Counted from the first letter of the stretch, positions 10,259-22,414 are shown. The stretch: DNA of 64,000 bases from Sweltsa coloradensis (GCA_024449915.1 JAMZAV010000071.1:310001-374000); one strand, 5' to 3'. A program made the numbers and translations. The notes: generated by a model not told the origin, from the sequence alone.

Positions 10259-13200
10259 ATAAATTGCTTTTGGGTTTCAATCAAAATAACAGAATAAGAT
10301 CATCATGATCATGAAATCAATCTTCAATGATTCTAACTTAAAGAGTTTTCAAGAAAATTTGTCACCTAACCCCATCAATAATTTATATTGAAATTTTAAA
10401 AGTCATTGGTAAGTGACGGCTTGAAATGTGACTGAATCAAAAATAGGTACTAGAAACATAATTATTTCGAATGAATTCACACTTTGTCCATACATGAACA
10501 AATGTTCCTAAAACAACTAACAATTCCCTCTAAAAAATACACAGTACAAAAACGTTAAAGAAACACAACATTTATTGCGTGTAATTATAACTGAATCTGT
10601 TCGTTATGTGTAGCTTATAGGATCAATATCGTATCGACACCATTTTAAAGAAGTGCCATGTTATTGACAGTTCAGTGATGGATGGTGAGCGTACCTTCCT
10701 GCGACATAGCTCCTTATCAAGTCCAACCCCCGAGTGATGACTTAATAATCAATCATAGAATAGTATGTGCATTTCCATATTTAACGTGTACCTTGTGTAA
10801 CGCCTGTGCCGCTCATGATAACTAATATTTAATGCAGATATGTGTGCAAGCGTGTTATATACGTTTTTCACGATTAATTGATTTTTAAGTGACACAATAT
10901 TATTAAAAACTTTAAATTTATACAAATTTATTTTAACATAAAAAGCTTTCTCTAAATGATTGAATATGTGATTTAAATCCAAAATCACCTCGTACTGACG
11001 ACAATTAATAACGTCGTGCTTCTTAGGTTTTCGCGGGCAAAGTGTGTGTTGTATATTTTACATCTCGTCGTCCGTCCTATAATATTATGTATTTTGTTAT
11101 AGTGCCACAAGCACACTATCTGTAACTATTATCATATTACATCTGTCCATTCGGAACGCTAACCATAGGTGCCATTGGTGGATTGTACTGCGTGTATTCA
11201 TTCATGAAAACGAACATTGATGCTCGACAATTAAGCGTAAGTAGCTGACTTGTATAGCATTCCCACGTAGCCGACTCCTAGCGAGAATTATCGGACGAAC
11301 ACTATCTCGAATACAACGTTTACTCGACCATCGATTGCAAGATACACTGAAACTTACAAACGTCATTAGCTTCGCGTGCATTTGCCGGCATCACTAGTAA
11401 AACTAATTGTTCTCAATTGATCAGTTTGTCAACCATGTTTCTATTAGTAGTGTCTCTACATTCACTATAGTTTACAGGCGTGATTACAGAATTAATGTGG
11501 TAAAATGGATGCAAAATACATTTCGTGATACTTAAATATCGTTAAGTTTGTTTGAAATAACTCTTACTGAATTATTTCTAGTTTTACGTAATTAATGTAC
11601 ATTTGCAAAACAATTATTTGCTATTACATGCTACCAAATGTCTTCGTTTTCAATTGTTTTGTTTTGTTTGTATGATCTTTGTATAGTTTTGGCAAGCTCG
11701 ATTTTTCTATATGTATTCATTCTTCACCATTGGCATCGTTATAATTATACGCAATGGCTTTTCATTTGGGTGCAAATGTGCACAATAAGTTTTCAAAAAT
11801 AAGTTGGATTTTAATTTGCACTTGCACCAAATATCACGACGTTTTCTCCTCTCCAACGTGGCACTTCAGGCATTGTACGACTGCCACCTAACCAAACCTT
11901 AACCTGTCTGCATGAGAATAAAAATATGTGATAATAAAATATAATAGTTTAAATAGTTTCCGTTGGAACAGAAGAAATTACGACAATTTGATATATTATT
12001 TATACGGTTTTCATACTTTTACATCGATTTATTCAGCATCATTTTAACATTACATCATTAAATGGTAACATTGCGAATGTCCTAGATTTGGTTTTGAATT
12101 GCAGTCTTTAGGGCGCGACTAGCGGCCTTATAAGTTTTCACCAAGTTTATAGATGTATATCTTGTTATTTTTAGATACGAACGATAAATGTTTTAAATAA
12201 TATATAGTATGTAAGACAAACGAAAAGTGTGTGATACAAAATCAAATACTTATTAGAGATAGTACAAGTACATCGCGAACAATAGTAAAAAAAAAATTAA
12301 AATTGTAAACCATATAATGACTATAACGGCTGCATGATTACCTTATAATAGTGCAGAAAAGCGTAGTATAGACCAACATTTTTGAAAACTTTTAACTTAG
12401 GTACTGGACAGTAAAGCTTGTGTTTCTAGAAATTGCAAAGACAAATGGGATAATTTTACTTGAAGGTAAATACATGTTTGAAAACACTAGACAGTACTAA
12501 ATTTTATTAAGACCATTGGTTATCCTCGCTTAGTTAGTTTTTTAATTTTTCATAGTATTCTCACATTTTGTATTTCAATTTAGTCGTAATGACATTACGT
12601 GAGCATAGCAGTACGTGGCAGCGCCGTGCACAAGTAATAATAATTGGTGGACAAACAATAAATACTATAAAAATATGATTGTTTTAAAATTATATTTACT
12701 AATATTTAAAATTAAAATGCTTTTTTCGTAAACCTCTATGAGTAAGGATATGCATTGCGATTAGTTAATTTTGCATACACGTTTGTTATCAATCTTAATT
12801 TTTACTTCGGATAAGGCGTAACAATGAAATCGTATCTGGCCTTTTGGTTACTTCATGCCAGCTACTGGAATTAAACGAAACTAATTTCTAGAACAAAAGA
12901 ATCCTGCACCCCGTGAAAAAGGTTCTCGGGCAAGGCCGTGGTAAAGTGGCTTTAATTCGTTTCCCTGCGCCGAGGGAAGCTAAGACAGTAACGTTGGTAG
13001 ACTTTGTTTTTTGCTCACAATGACGAGCGAGCTCATCAACTGCGGTAGTTGGCGGCCCTTTTAGGGAACTTTGGTTTCTTCCAGTTTCAGCCCACATCAA
13101 TTAATTACCTCTTCCATGTGGGATCAACACGCGAAGATGTTCAAAACCTACTTCAGAACTAACCTGGTCTTGTTGTTTTAAATTCAGTGTGATTGTTATT

Positions 13201-13402
13201 ATTCTTATGTTTGTGTTATTTGTGCATATATTAAACACGTTCGTTTTTTGAGCTCCAGTCACAGCAATATCAAAATAACAATATAACTTAAACTCACAGT
13301 TTGTATAATAACTAATTAAATATATATTTCATTTATATTATTGCAAGAAAGTTAAAAATTGTGTTTGTGCTCGAAAAAATTAATTATCGGTAGTGATACG
13401 TG
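10259..13402. other. Non-coding stretch, no gene recognised
   Basis: Mostly AT-rich unique DNA. A less AT-rich patch at about 12890-13105 has an open 70-codon frame on the minus strand, but its translation shows no motif I know. It could be an isolated exon or UTR of a gene outside the window, which cannot be decided by eye. Confidence 0.4.
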
Positions 13403-13445
13403 AAAATAGCGCTTTTGTGAATAGATGCTACAAAGCGCTATTTTT
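13403..13445. repeat. Hairpin with AAAATAGCGCTTT arms
   Basis: AAAATAGCGCTTTTGT and its inverted partner ACAAAGCGCTATTTT flank an 11-base loop. Pairing is nearly perfect over about 15 bp. It stands alone with no element ends around it. Direct repeats of ATCATCAAATCAG follow at about 13470-13505. Confidence 0.6.
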
Positions 13446-13745
13446 TAAACTTAAAACTATGGTTTTCCAGTTGATCATCAAATCAGCCAATCATCAAATC
13501 AGTTGATATTAATTTAAACTTGATGACATAATTTCAAAATTAAAATATGATAAAGCTTATTATACAAGTTTTTTAAGGTGGCCAAAAACTAGATGCAAAA
13601 AACGCTATAAAATGACACTTGAAAAGGCTATATACTCGTTCTCTAATTATCGGTAACAATATGTATCACATTGTATGATATCATTGTTATTAAAACAGAT
13701 AATTTAGAATGAAAATCTACCGACAAAGCAGAAGTAATCAAGTTA

Positions 13746-13840
13746 CCGGCTCTGTGGTCTAATGGTTGGCCTACATCTGGCAATCTGGAAACCCGGGTTT
13801 GATCCCCGGTCGAGCTGGATTTTAACTTCTGGATTGTACT
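13746..13840 (+). mobile_element. tRNA-derived SINE, family S1 copy 1
   Basis: A tRNA-like head carries a perfect A-box match TGGTCTAATGG (13755-13765) and a B-box-like GGTTTGATCCC (13796-13806). The D and T arms pair, and the T stem is CCGGG/CCCGG. The outer arms CCGGCTC and GAGCTGG pair fully, but the fold is one base off a canonical tRNA and the anticodon arm is poor, so a working tRNA gene is unlikely. The head resembles tRNA-Glu in its D-arm sequence. It is followed by AACTTCTGGATTGTACT, a tail box shared with minus-strand copies at 15190 and 55838. Confidence 0.65.
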
Positions 13841-14680
13841 AAATGCAAGCAAGGACCATTGAAAAGCTTAAACTTCTCGGCCATGACAATATATTTCAAG
13901 TCAAAATTATAAATCCTTTCAGTTCTTCAACGCTCCTAATGTCCTCTTCGGTAACGAGTTCGCTCAAGAAGACGGTGGGGTTGATGCACATCGTACTTAT
14001 CTCAAATACGTCTCACCTTATTATAAAGATCATGATACTTTCGCATTATCTTCGTTGCGATGGACGTTTTTCTGCACATAGTCATTACCAGGGCTGTTGA
14101 TGTCTGCGAAGAAGCCTTCACGTTCATGTTTCTCGGTAATAGCATGCGATGTTGCCAGTGTTGAGCCTAACGTGACTGAGCGCGACGCCTCTATTGTGTA
14201 CACCACTAGCGCTGGTAATATGGCCTCCATTGGTGTAGATTGCAAGCAGATTGATAATGTATGATTAGGTTATGTCAGGATATCTGCATGGATGTGATCG
14301 ATCATGAGGCCGAGCATTATACACAGACATGATTAACTAGTTGTTGAAGTAAGGCAACGCTGTAGTGGATAATATATTGAGTTATGCTACCAGACACCTT
14401 GTTGTGTAACCTCTTGTCAGTTTGACGTTCACGGCATTGTGAATGACTGGACGAATTTGGAATCACAATCAAATTACACGAGAAATAGTATCACAATAGC
14501 CGAAAAAATTCGTGCGTAGTAGCTTTTTAGCTGTCCTATACTACATTGTTCCTTGTTTATAATATTAATGTTTCTTGTGCAAAATCATAATTTGAGTGGT
14601 GTCCATTTTCTTAAATGATTGGTTTTGCCATATAGTCTCGTCTGGACAAAAAATGTGCGAACATTGACATAAAATTAATT
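13841..14680. other. Non-coding stretch, nothing assigned
   Basis: Short frames on both strands (85 and 71 codons) overlap each other and have no recognisable domain. No repeat partner was found inside the window. Confidence 0.4.
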
Positions 14681-15189
14681 TGACGAGGGAGCGAAGCGAA
14701 GGAGAAAATTAACCCACTTGATCGGGTCTTCGTCGTGATTAATGTGTCTGTAAAATGTATGTTTGTTTGTTTTTTCGGTCCCATACGGTCGAACGACCAA
14801 ACAGATTGAGCTGAAATTTTAAACAGTCATCCGTGACCACGTAACTGAGAACTGCTAACAAAATGAGCAATCCGTTACGATTTAAACATACAAGAAATAA
14901 TAAATTGGAAATTTGGCTTAAAATGTGCATGTTTCATTTAAACAACAATGCATTTGTTCTTTAAGAAATCATTTTTATCGAACCATTTTTGTCAGGCTGT
15001 GATGACATCATCACAGCAGTGATTTGCACACCACCTTGGCAGTGACCAAGGTGTATCGAATTTTGCACGCTCAAGGTTCTCCTAAATTCCGCTGGGAGAT
15101 TGAGTAAACCTTGCAATCTTTACTCGTATTTCGTACTGGCTGTGTTTTCCATAGTATTGTATACATTTCAAAACCTGTCTTATAATTTT

Positions 15190-15287
15190 TTAAATACAAT
15201 CCAGAAATTAAGAAATCTTTCCCGACCAGGGGTTTGAACCTAGGTCTTCCACATTTCGGGTATAACGGCGCCTTAGACAACTAGACT
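15190..15287 (-). mobile_element. tRNA-derived SINE, family S1 copy 2
   Basis: On the minus strand the head has an A box TAGTCTAGTTG, then GTCTAAGGCGCC, and a B-box-like GGTTCAAACCCC (15229-15240). The tail box TTAATTTCTGGATTGTATTT follows, as in the copy at 13746. The head differs from that copy in sequence, so two tRNA heads share one tail. Its 5' end abuts, and may share a few bases with, the inverted CTAG end at 15286. Confidence 0.6.
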
Positions 15288-15351
15288 AGGAAAACGCCAA
15301 AGTTCGTTGTTAGACGAGTGAGCGAGTCATGATGTGTTGAGTACCTGGGAA
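15286..15351 (-). mobile_element. Inverted second copy of the type F 3' end
   Basis: Read on the minus strand: ACTCAACACAT, GACTCGCTCACTCG, TCTAAC, AACG, loop, CGTT, TTCCTAG. It pairs over about 60 bp with the right end at 15885-15948, so 15286-15948 is bounded by long terminal inverted repeats that are both 3'-type ends. No matching 5' end of a separate minus-strand element was found. Confidence 0.6.
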
Positions 15352-15489
15352 CATTTGCATTTAAGTTTGATAATAATTATATAGATATAAATAATAGGGT
15401 TTTGAGTTTAGTTGGTAGGGCGCGTCAACTGTAAGGCCATAATGCACCACTCTAGACTATCATCAAAGCGTCAATCTAACCATATCCAA

Positions 15490-15769
15490 ATGGCGATTTG
15501 GCGTTTTAATTTATGCTTTTTTAATGCAATGAAGTATTTTACTGGATTGTTTGATATGGTTTTAGCTTGTGCAGCATGGGAATGCACAAACAGAAACAAT
15601 AAGAAGTTATTGCATAAGGGAATTTAGTGATCATTTGGTGTTAATGTCTAATATGCTTTTCTGTCAACCTGACGGCCATCTTTAAAAATATTTTGGCTAC
15701 AAATCGCTCCCATCTACTTAACATTTAAACAGTAATTTCAAGATGGCTTCAAATTGTCATGGAAGTGGA
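15490..15769 (+). mobile_element. THAP-bearing dispersed repeat, copy 1
   Basis: About 280 bp here match 60660-60945 in inverted orientation with high identity by eye. Long shared blocks include TTTTAATTTATGC, GGATTGTTTGATATGG, TTAGCTTGTGCAGCATGG and CAAATCGCTCCCAT. Near each boundary is an AAGATGGC-type word in opposite orientation, which may be a remnant of short inverted ends. The repeat sits inside the inverted 3' ends of the type F element. It encodes a truncated THAP N-terminus at 15556-15627. Confidence 0.7.
15556..15627 (+). pseudogene. THAP zinc-finger N-terminus, broken
   Basis: Reading from ATG at 15556 gives MVLACAAWECTNRNNKK, then LLHKGI and a stop. This matches the start of a THAP domain: M-V-x2-C-x4-C-x-N-R, then a basic stretch and a GI that normally precedes S-F-H-R-F-P. 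Here a stop at 15625 and probable small indels remove the rest of the C2CH finger, the AVPTIF-type box and any effector region. THAP domains bind DNA in P-element transposases and many animal nuclear proteins. The second copy (minus strand near 60869) stops even earlier. It is a relic, carried or donated by a DNA transposon. Confidence 0.55.
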
Positions 15770-15948
15770 ACAATGACTACGGATCTAGCCTACTATAATC
15801 CATCTATAATCTCTATATCTATAATATCTATGCGAAAGACCCATGCTGACTTGATCTAGACTTTGGTAGGGGGAGGAAAGGGAATGTTACCGGGTACTCA
15901 ATACATGGCTCACTCACTCGCCTAACAACGACTTTGGCGTTTTTCTAG

Positions 15949-17639
15949 TTTAATTAATTCTACCAATTTGTCGAGGGATTCTGTAATAAAACATTCTCCG
16001 CACTTGTCCTCAATTTAAACAGTAGACGCGCGTCAGAAGGACGAGTGTTCGATTACCCTACCCCGTGGTCGATAGAATTATTTCGTGGACAGGTAGGGAA
16101 ATAAAGATTTCGATCTCATATACTAGATTCTAGATTACTACACTATCAAGCTATTTTTAATTTCGACATGATTTGCTTAGCAAAATAATTGGTGTACTTT
16201 AAGATTTATGTAATATGTATTAGGGCGACACTTTTACAATTAGTGTTCGTACAGCTGGGTTGAGAGTACCTTTTATATCTCAGTCATTCAGTCATTCCAT
16301 ATTATGGCAGTAACTAACCATACAATTAGTTCATTTGTACCGTTTTTGTTTTGATTTACTCAGGAAAAAATCTCTTATACTTTATATATAATTGATTTTT
16401 CTGAAACACAATTTTTAATGTTGTATTAATAATTTTTAACTTTTCGATAAGATTTTAAAATTTACCCACTATTGTTTTTAACATAGAAATTAAATTTAAA
16501 AAATAAATAGAACAAACATTTTCAATTTGATAAATCTCATTGTGGTGTTTGTGTGTAACAGCAGAAATATTAATGTTTTACCGTTATTTGCTGTTAAATA
16601 GTTCTACGTAACAAAACGACAAACATACGTCATATGGAATAACATTTTTGGTTTTTCAGTGTAAAGCCCTGTGCTGTTTTGTTAATAAAATGCTCAAATA
16701 AAATAATAGCAAATAAATTGATTGTTTAATTATTTTGATGTGTTGTCTGCTTTATCAAAATTCCAGGTAAAAAGCATTAGCCCTATACTCTATCATAATA
16801 ATGTGTTGGCTTTGTGTGTGAATTCCTATACAAAGTTATTGGTTTTATTCGGAAATGAAACAGACATGGCGAAAACAGGATCTGTCATTAAAGCTATGTT
16901 ACAAAGTTATTTTCAGGTTTCGTTTACTGGAGGTGTGTTATGATTAAGTCTCCAAGCGCCCTCTGTGGAGCTCAGAGGATAAATAATTTGTACAGAATTA
17001 GATTTCACCTCTGCATCAAAACTTTGCACCTCCTTCTAACATATACGAGCCTGTTTGGCATCGGGTGGTCTGTTGCGTTGCTAAGGAGATATTAGTTTCA
17101 GAGCGAGAGGATTTATAGATGCGAAATTGCGTCGGTCTAGATCAGAAGAAGGAGGGAAACACACCCCCCCCCCCTCCCCCCTCCTACTTTTAACCCACAC
17201 ACTGGCATTCTTCAACTATGATTGATGGTGAATTTATTCCACACTAAAACAAGGCAACTTTCAGAGGCAAAGTATGTATTTACAACGGTGATAAATAGTG
17301 CGACGATTGTTGTGTGCAAATGACAGCATTTACCCTCATCCAATATGTGTCTCCAATATTTGCTGTCAATATTTCCATAGCTTGTTGATTTAGGGTAGAG
17401 TTTTGCTGACGGTTTATTAGTGAGATAGTCATATAATTCTTTCCAGTTAAACAATATTAAAAGTGACCGGAAGAAAATGTAGGTATAAATGAGAGGAGCA
17501 TTATAACAAAACCCTGCGTCCTTGTTATTTTCTGTAACTCGACATAATAACATTTAATTCAAAGACTATTGATTAATTATATTTAGGAACTAATAATAAC
17601 ACAATTAAATGGTAGGTAAACCCGCGTGATCTAAATTCC
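15949..17639. other. Non-coding stretch; C-rich tract at 17164-17183
   Basis: Unique AT-rich DNA with one polypyrimidine run of about 20 bases, almost all C (17164-17183). Open frames are short and unrecognised. Confidence 0.4.
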
Positions 17640-17835
17640 ACTCGTGCATGCATTATGTTTCTGTCCGCCCATGTGTATATGTTTCATATCTCAATATTAA
17701 AACCGAACATGAGCTCCATTTGACATGTTCTTTTATTCGTGATATATCCTTTTACTCGGGGGTCAGGAGGCAGATCTATAGTATCACAGAAAATGTCAAT
17801 TTCAATGTACCCGGCGCCTCCACCAAGAATAATCG
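17640..17835 (-). repeat. Type C dispersed repeat, copy 1
   Basis: Shares, in order on the plus strand, a TCTGTCCG-CCCATGTG strip, AAAACCGAACATGA, and the box CCCGGCGCCTCCACCAA at the right end. The same order occurs at 37868-38112 and 55985-56150. In reverse the box reads TTGGTGGAGGCGCCGGG. It resembles a transposon 5' terminus and is the same word that repeats in the 123-bp tandem arrays at 27661 and 42834. A 79-codon frame crosses it but has no similarity I recognise. Confidence 0.5.
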
Positions 17836-19580
17836 TGTTATAACGGTAAGCTACGCTGTGTGTTTTGGTAACGCCTGCTTGTTTTAAACATAATATATTA
17901 TATACATATAAAATGTTACTTCAATCAAATATAATAGTCCTCCTACTCTAAACATCTTATAACGTAGCTATGGCTGCGAAGCCCACCAGTAATAATATGC
18001 CAAATGACTTGTCCGTATATCAAAATTAATGTATAATTTATATTCCTTGTAAGTATTCATAATAAATTAAACATAAGCCGTGTATTATGTATAACATAAA
18101 TACACATTTGATGTTCCAGTTAAACCCTCCAAATAGGCTAATGTTTCTGAATTCTTGAAGCTTTGCCTCACGTCAGCAACATTATCCCAAACTATTTTTC
18201 AACTATACTCAGTTAATATTCAGTAAATAAAAAACTTAAGAGTTGGCGTATGTGTATGGTAACTCATTATACATTTTTCCCAGTTTATTCTAATTATTCA
18301 TTATTTTCTTAGAATTAAAAAACTTTTCTGTGTATATCCATCATCTGCTTTTTAACTGCTACAAAGCGCTTTTATTGCCACTTAACGGCAGCTCCATGAA
18401 GGCTTACAGTTTTTGGAGCTGTTTGTGGCTGTTAGTCAGTCCTTTCTCAGACACCATCGTTGATGAGTCCTACAACTCGTAGGTGAATCACTTTACATTC
18501 GGCGTCTCGATTTCCCTCAAAACTCAATATCAATCAAGATTTGCATAACCTCTAACCGAATCGATAACTTTGAGCTTAGATTGACCTTTATGTGCGATGA
18601 TAGTCTAGGAGGTTGGGGAGATTGCCTCGGAGGATTATTAAGCGTAAATTATTTATTGGTTATCTGGAATTTTGGTTGATTTTTTTTTTAAATGAATCTC
18701 GCAATTGAATACCCGAATCAATATTCACGACCATGTAAATTAGATATGGAGAGATACTTTATCTTTATAATGGTTAAATTCGTAAAGTTAAACTATTTTA
18801 TAATAAGTTAACAATTCACAATCGTGTTACATGAAACTATCGTCATCATCATCGTCATCGGAAATTCTTACTTCCAACATTGAGCGTTCTACCCATGCAG
18901 GATAGCGCCACTAAGATGCTAATGTTTTGTTCGATAATACAATTTATTAGCAGGTCGGTCGCAAATTGTACAGAGTGTACCAAACTACGATTAGAGCCTG
19001 CGATGAAGGTCGGTCAGACTCCATCAATTAGCTGACCACCAGGCTTAAGTGGATCGCCACTGACCAAAGCCTCCTTGACCTCCGCATTAACTGAACAAAT
19101 ATTTACTTAGTGGGTAAGCTTTGTTAGTTTACGGCTGGCTATGGGAAGGCAATGACTACATACTATAGCATTCCGAGGCCGTAGGGCGTAGATACATTAG
19201 CTTTGTGTTCAAAACTTTGTGACCTCACAAAACTACCCTCGTAGTGAAGGTTCAATGAAGATTGTAGAATGTGAGCGTACAATAGCGTTGCAACTTGCCG
19301 TATTCCCATGGTATGATCACAAAATCATTTCTATTGTGATATTGTTCGATAGATTTTTTACGAAATCGAACTATTGTACATTGAGCTCGTTTAATTTGAA
19401 ATTACTTAAGAGAAATAAAATTACCCATTTACTTACTCTTACCAAATACCTCAAATTTATTTTGTGGCATCACAGCAGCTGCTATTAAGAGTAAATTTTT
19501 TGTGACGGTGACGGCAACGTACAATTTGCAAAAAAACATAACTTAATTTTCATTACGTTGTTGTGAATGCAACGTCCGAA
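17836..19580. other. Non-coding stretch, nothing assigned
   Basis: AT-rich unique DNA with a short CAT/CGTCAT microsatellite near 18840-18862. The patch at 18350-18600 is less AT-rich but carries no long frame. Confidence 0.4.
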
Positions 19581-19627
19581 CAAAATCAGTTCTGTGACTT
19601 GAGTAGGTAGACTCAAATACGAATTTC
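19581..19627 (+). repeat. Small dispersed repeat, copy 1 (GAGTAGGTAGACTC)
   Basis: AAAATCAGTT, a short spacer, then GAGTAGGTAGACTCAAATAC and AATTT. The same order is found at 22771-22824 and 47710-47775. The core is an imperfect palindrome of GAGT and ACTC. Confidence 0.55.
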
Positions 19628-20990
19628 TTATTTATTTTATTTTATAAATGTACTATATTAACAGATTCTGATTTCAATGTAAACGTTTGAAATTTTTTAA
19701 GATATAAAATAGCTGCAACACTGTTGAATTGTTGTGTGTAGCAAACAAATCGTGATTGGTCATTAATATGATCAAAACGTTTGTCGCTGAATACTGAGCA
19801 GCAGTGAAACAAGAGGACAAATAGAATTGTGTTGAAGCGGCAACTGATCTCGACATAATACTTAAATCAAGTTTTTTTTCTTCCCTCTAGGAGATAAACG
19901 TTAATTAACCGAAATTAGAAAATATGTTCATTAATTAGTTCTGAACCGAGTGCAGACGGGTTTTAAAGGGCGATGGTGCTGGAAGTAACTATTAACATTT
20001 ACTAAACACACCGAAATATCACTTTTAAGAGTCCATTAGGCGTTCTGTAATTGGCCGGTGCGTGCGGCTTCTAACTTGATGGTAATTACTGGCTATGCAG
20101 TGTAGGCGTACCCTACCGGATGTACTATTGGACAGTGCTAACTGCCACTTACTGCCAGGACCGTGTCATTAAAACGTTGCATGTGTTCCTTCTGATTTAA
20201 CGGCATCTTCTTTCATTTGGCAACAATGAACTCACATTCCAGGCTGTGAAATCTAATTGCAAGTCCTTATAATTATTAGGACAATGAAACATGTTGACAC
20301 AAAGAGAATACTGCTGGGTTTCGCTATATCTTTATGCTAACAAGCAGATGTCCACGCACACTGCTGTTCGACTGAACGTAGAGCTTGCAGTTGGGTGTAT
20401 CAAGATATCAATGTCTAGCATAGACACGTTTCAAAATTGAATGAACTTCTATCTACTTTTTTATACACAGTAAATACAAAATACTGGGATATTTTCAGAT
20501 ATTATTAATTTCCTGAACAGTTCTGGCCACATAAACAATGTTGTATTTTAATCACTGTGATGTATGTTATGTTCCAATCTGACGGAAAATAATAACAATC
20601 AATTAACACTGTAAATGTTTTTAATTTCCATTCCAGTAAATTTTACCAAATTTATTGCCTAAAACACAGCTATCCTCGTACTTCTAAATTTAGTTTTTTT
20701 TCTGATTGATGGGGTTGCTAAGCCGTAAGGCGTGTATCCTTGCCACAACCCTTGCTCTGCAAATGGTCGCCTGTGGCCATACAACTGTGTCCGAAAGTAG
20801 AATTAGTATTTTTAATGGATACTGCTCTAATGGAGTACAGTCGGATACACAACTTTTGAAATTCCCATTTTTTTAACGGTAGATAACTTTCGTTGTTGAT
20901 TCCTGGCAAATTTCGATTCCTACTTAATATTATATAAAATTATTTAATGAACACAGGAACGGAGCCTTTGAAACCATCAGAACCGTAGCC
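19628..20990. other. Non-coding stretch, nothing assigned
   Basis: No repeat partner, RNA gene or credible coding frame was recognised. Frames of 60 to 63 codons are at chance level. Confidence 0.4.
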
Positions 20991-21071
20991 ATATCAGACA
21001 GTTGTCGCTTGGTGGTGGCAATAATTGCCAAATATCAGACAGTTGTCGCATTCCGGTGGCAATAATTGCCA
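20991..21071 (+). repeat. Tandem duplication of about 41 bp
   Basis: ATATCAGACAGTTGTCGC begins at 20991 and again at 21032. Each unit ends in the palindrome GGCAATAATTGCC. The two units differ at a few positions in the TTGGTGG/TTCCGG middle part. A poly-A run follows the second unit. Confidence 0.8.
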
Positions 21072-21344
21072 AAAAAAAAAGACAATTATTGTCTTCCCGA
21101 TATCCTCGACACAAATCGAGATCAAATCTAAAACATAAACAGCGGCACATTTACTGTGTTGGAATTTGTACACATATTTGTCTTTCCCCTTTAAAGTGAA
21201 TTGTCATTACCAATTATAAAAGAACATTTCAAATAGCATATGGTTGTGCCAGCTGTTTTTAGCGACACCATATTGGGCTGCCCTAGTATATTGATATTAC
21301 TACAGATTGCGCTTACTGTCATCTGATATAATAAGCAAGACCGA

Positions 21345-21500
21345 CAGGGGTGGCTCAAGCGTACCGCGTAGATTCTGATTCGGGAGGGCCCGGGTTCGAA
21401 ATCTGTCGAGACCGGCAACCCTGACTGAAGTTTTGTAAAGAGGTTTTCCTCAGTCGTCAATACAAATGCAAGGGATTGAGAATTCTCTTAAACAGCCCTC
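21345..21500 (+). mobile_element. tRNA-derived SINE, family S3
   Basis: A perfect A box TGGCTCAAGCG (21351-21361) and a B-box-like GGTTCGAAATC (21393-21403) lie at tRNA spacing. The body that follows has the inverted pair CTGACTGA and TCAGTCG around TTTTGTAAAGAGGTTTTCC. The head does not fold into a full cloverleaf and the body differs from families S1 and S2. No second copy is in the window. Confidence 0.55.
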
Positions 21501-22414
21501 TGACATCCCTTTACAAAATGTCTTAACTCTAATGTAGGTATCTAGTTAAGAGTCACATCGGTTAGCGAACAGCGGTACAGGTACAGCGGGCATCCTTACG
21601 AAAAGGTTTTGTTTTTAATTAGTTAGGTCCACAAGAAAGTATCTAATGAAACTTGTGTGTTTTTTCATCGGTGGTTCTTAGGGTTGTATTGTATGTATGT
21701 AAAGGTTGATTTTGATCATCGTAAATTGTGTGGTAATAACATTTAACTTGATAATTTATTTTGTGATTTACTAATTATTATTATTATTATTGTGTTTAGA
21801 CAAACTGATGATATTATTAAATGTTCGCTATCAGCATATTATACAAAGTAAAATTGCGATGCCCGTAAATCTATCTCAGAATAACACAATTTGCTAATTC
21901 TACCATATATAAAAAATGTAGGTGTGTTGAAATGTAACAAAAAACCAACATTACATCTTAAAACAAGCTTCATGCCAAATTAAACAATGAAGAGTTTTCT
22001 ACATTTGCTATATTAATCATCTCTTTGGTAATGCCAGCTTTTGCGTCTTAAAATATTAAATCAGAATCCATTTTGTGTTTTCAGAGACTTGTATTTTCAT
22101 AACATTTACGCCGATTTTTAACATAACTTTAAGTCGATAAAAGTTGTATACTGTAATTATTATTTAGGCTAAGTTATTTTTGGTTTTGTCAACATTCGAG
22201 CTCTGCTATATAAGAGAACATTTTATTACAACTGCATGGTTTTAAGATTAAAATGTTGTCAGCTCTGGACATACAAGAGGACACAAATTTAAATTGGTTA
22301 ATTGATTTTATCTTTATAAGTGAGTGGCATAAGTACGAACATAATAAAACATACATGAACAAACACAATAAGTAGAAAATAAGTAGAAATTATGTTGCAT
22401 AATACTTAATTTGT
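21501..22414. other. Non-coding stretch; (TTA)n near 21771-21791
   Basis: AT-rich unique DNA with a short TTA/ATT microsatellite. No coding frame of interest. Confidence 0.4.

Larger units (their letters stand above)
14681..15948 (+). mobile_element. Composite Helentron-like element, type F
   Basis: The left end is TGACGAGGGAGCGAAGCGAAG after a T (here 14681-14701). The right end is CTCGCCTAAC, AACG, a 7-base loop, CGTT, TTTCTAG, then T. The left part has the T-rich tract and the GAGCTGAAATTTTAAACAG block matching other types. Inside are a minus-strand tRNA-SINE (15190-15287), an inward-facing second copy of the 3' end (15286-15351) and a THAP-bearing repeat (15490-15769). At 1268 bp it is the longest of the set. 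It may be one element with cargo, or several insertions on top of one another. Confidence 0.55.

Noticed and set aside
13746..13819. Functional tRNA gene (Glu-like)
   Set aside because: A and B boxes are present, but the anticodon arm is poor, the cloverleaf is one base out of register and a SINE tail follows.
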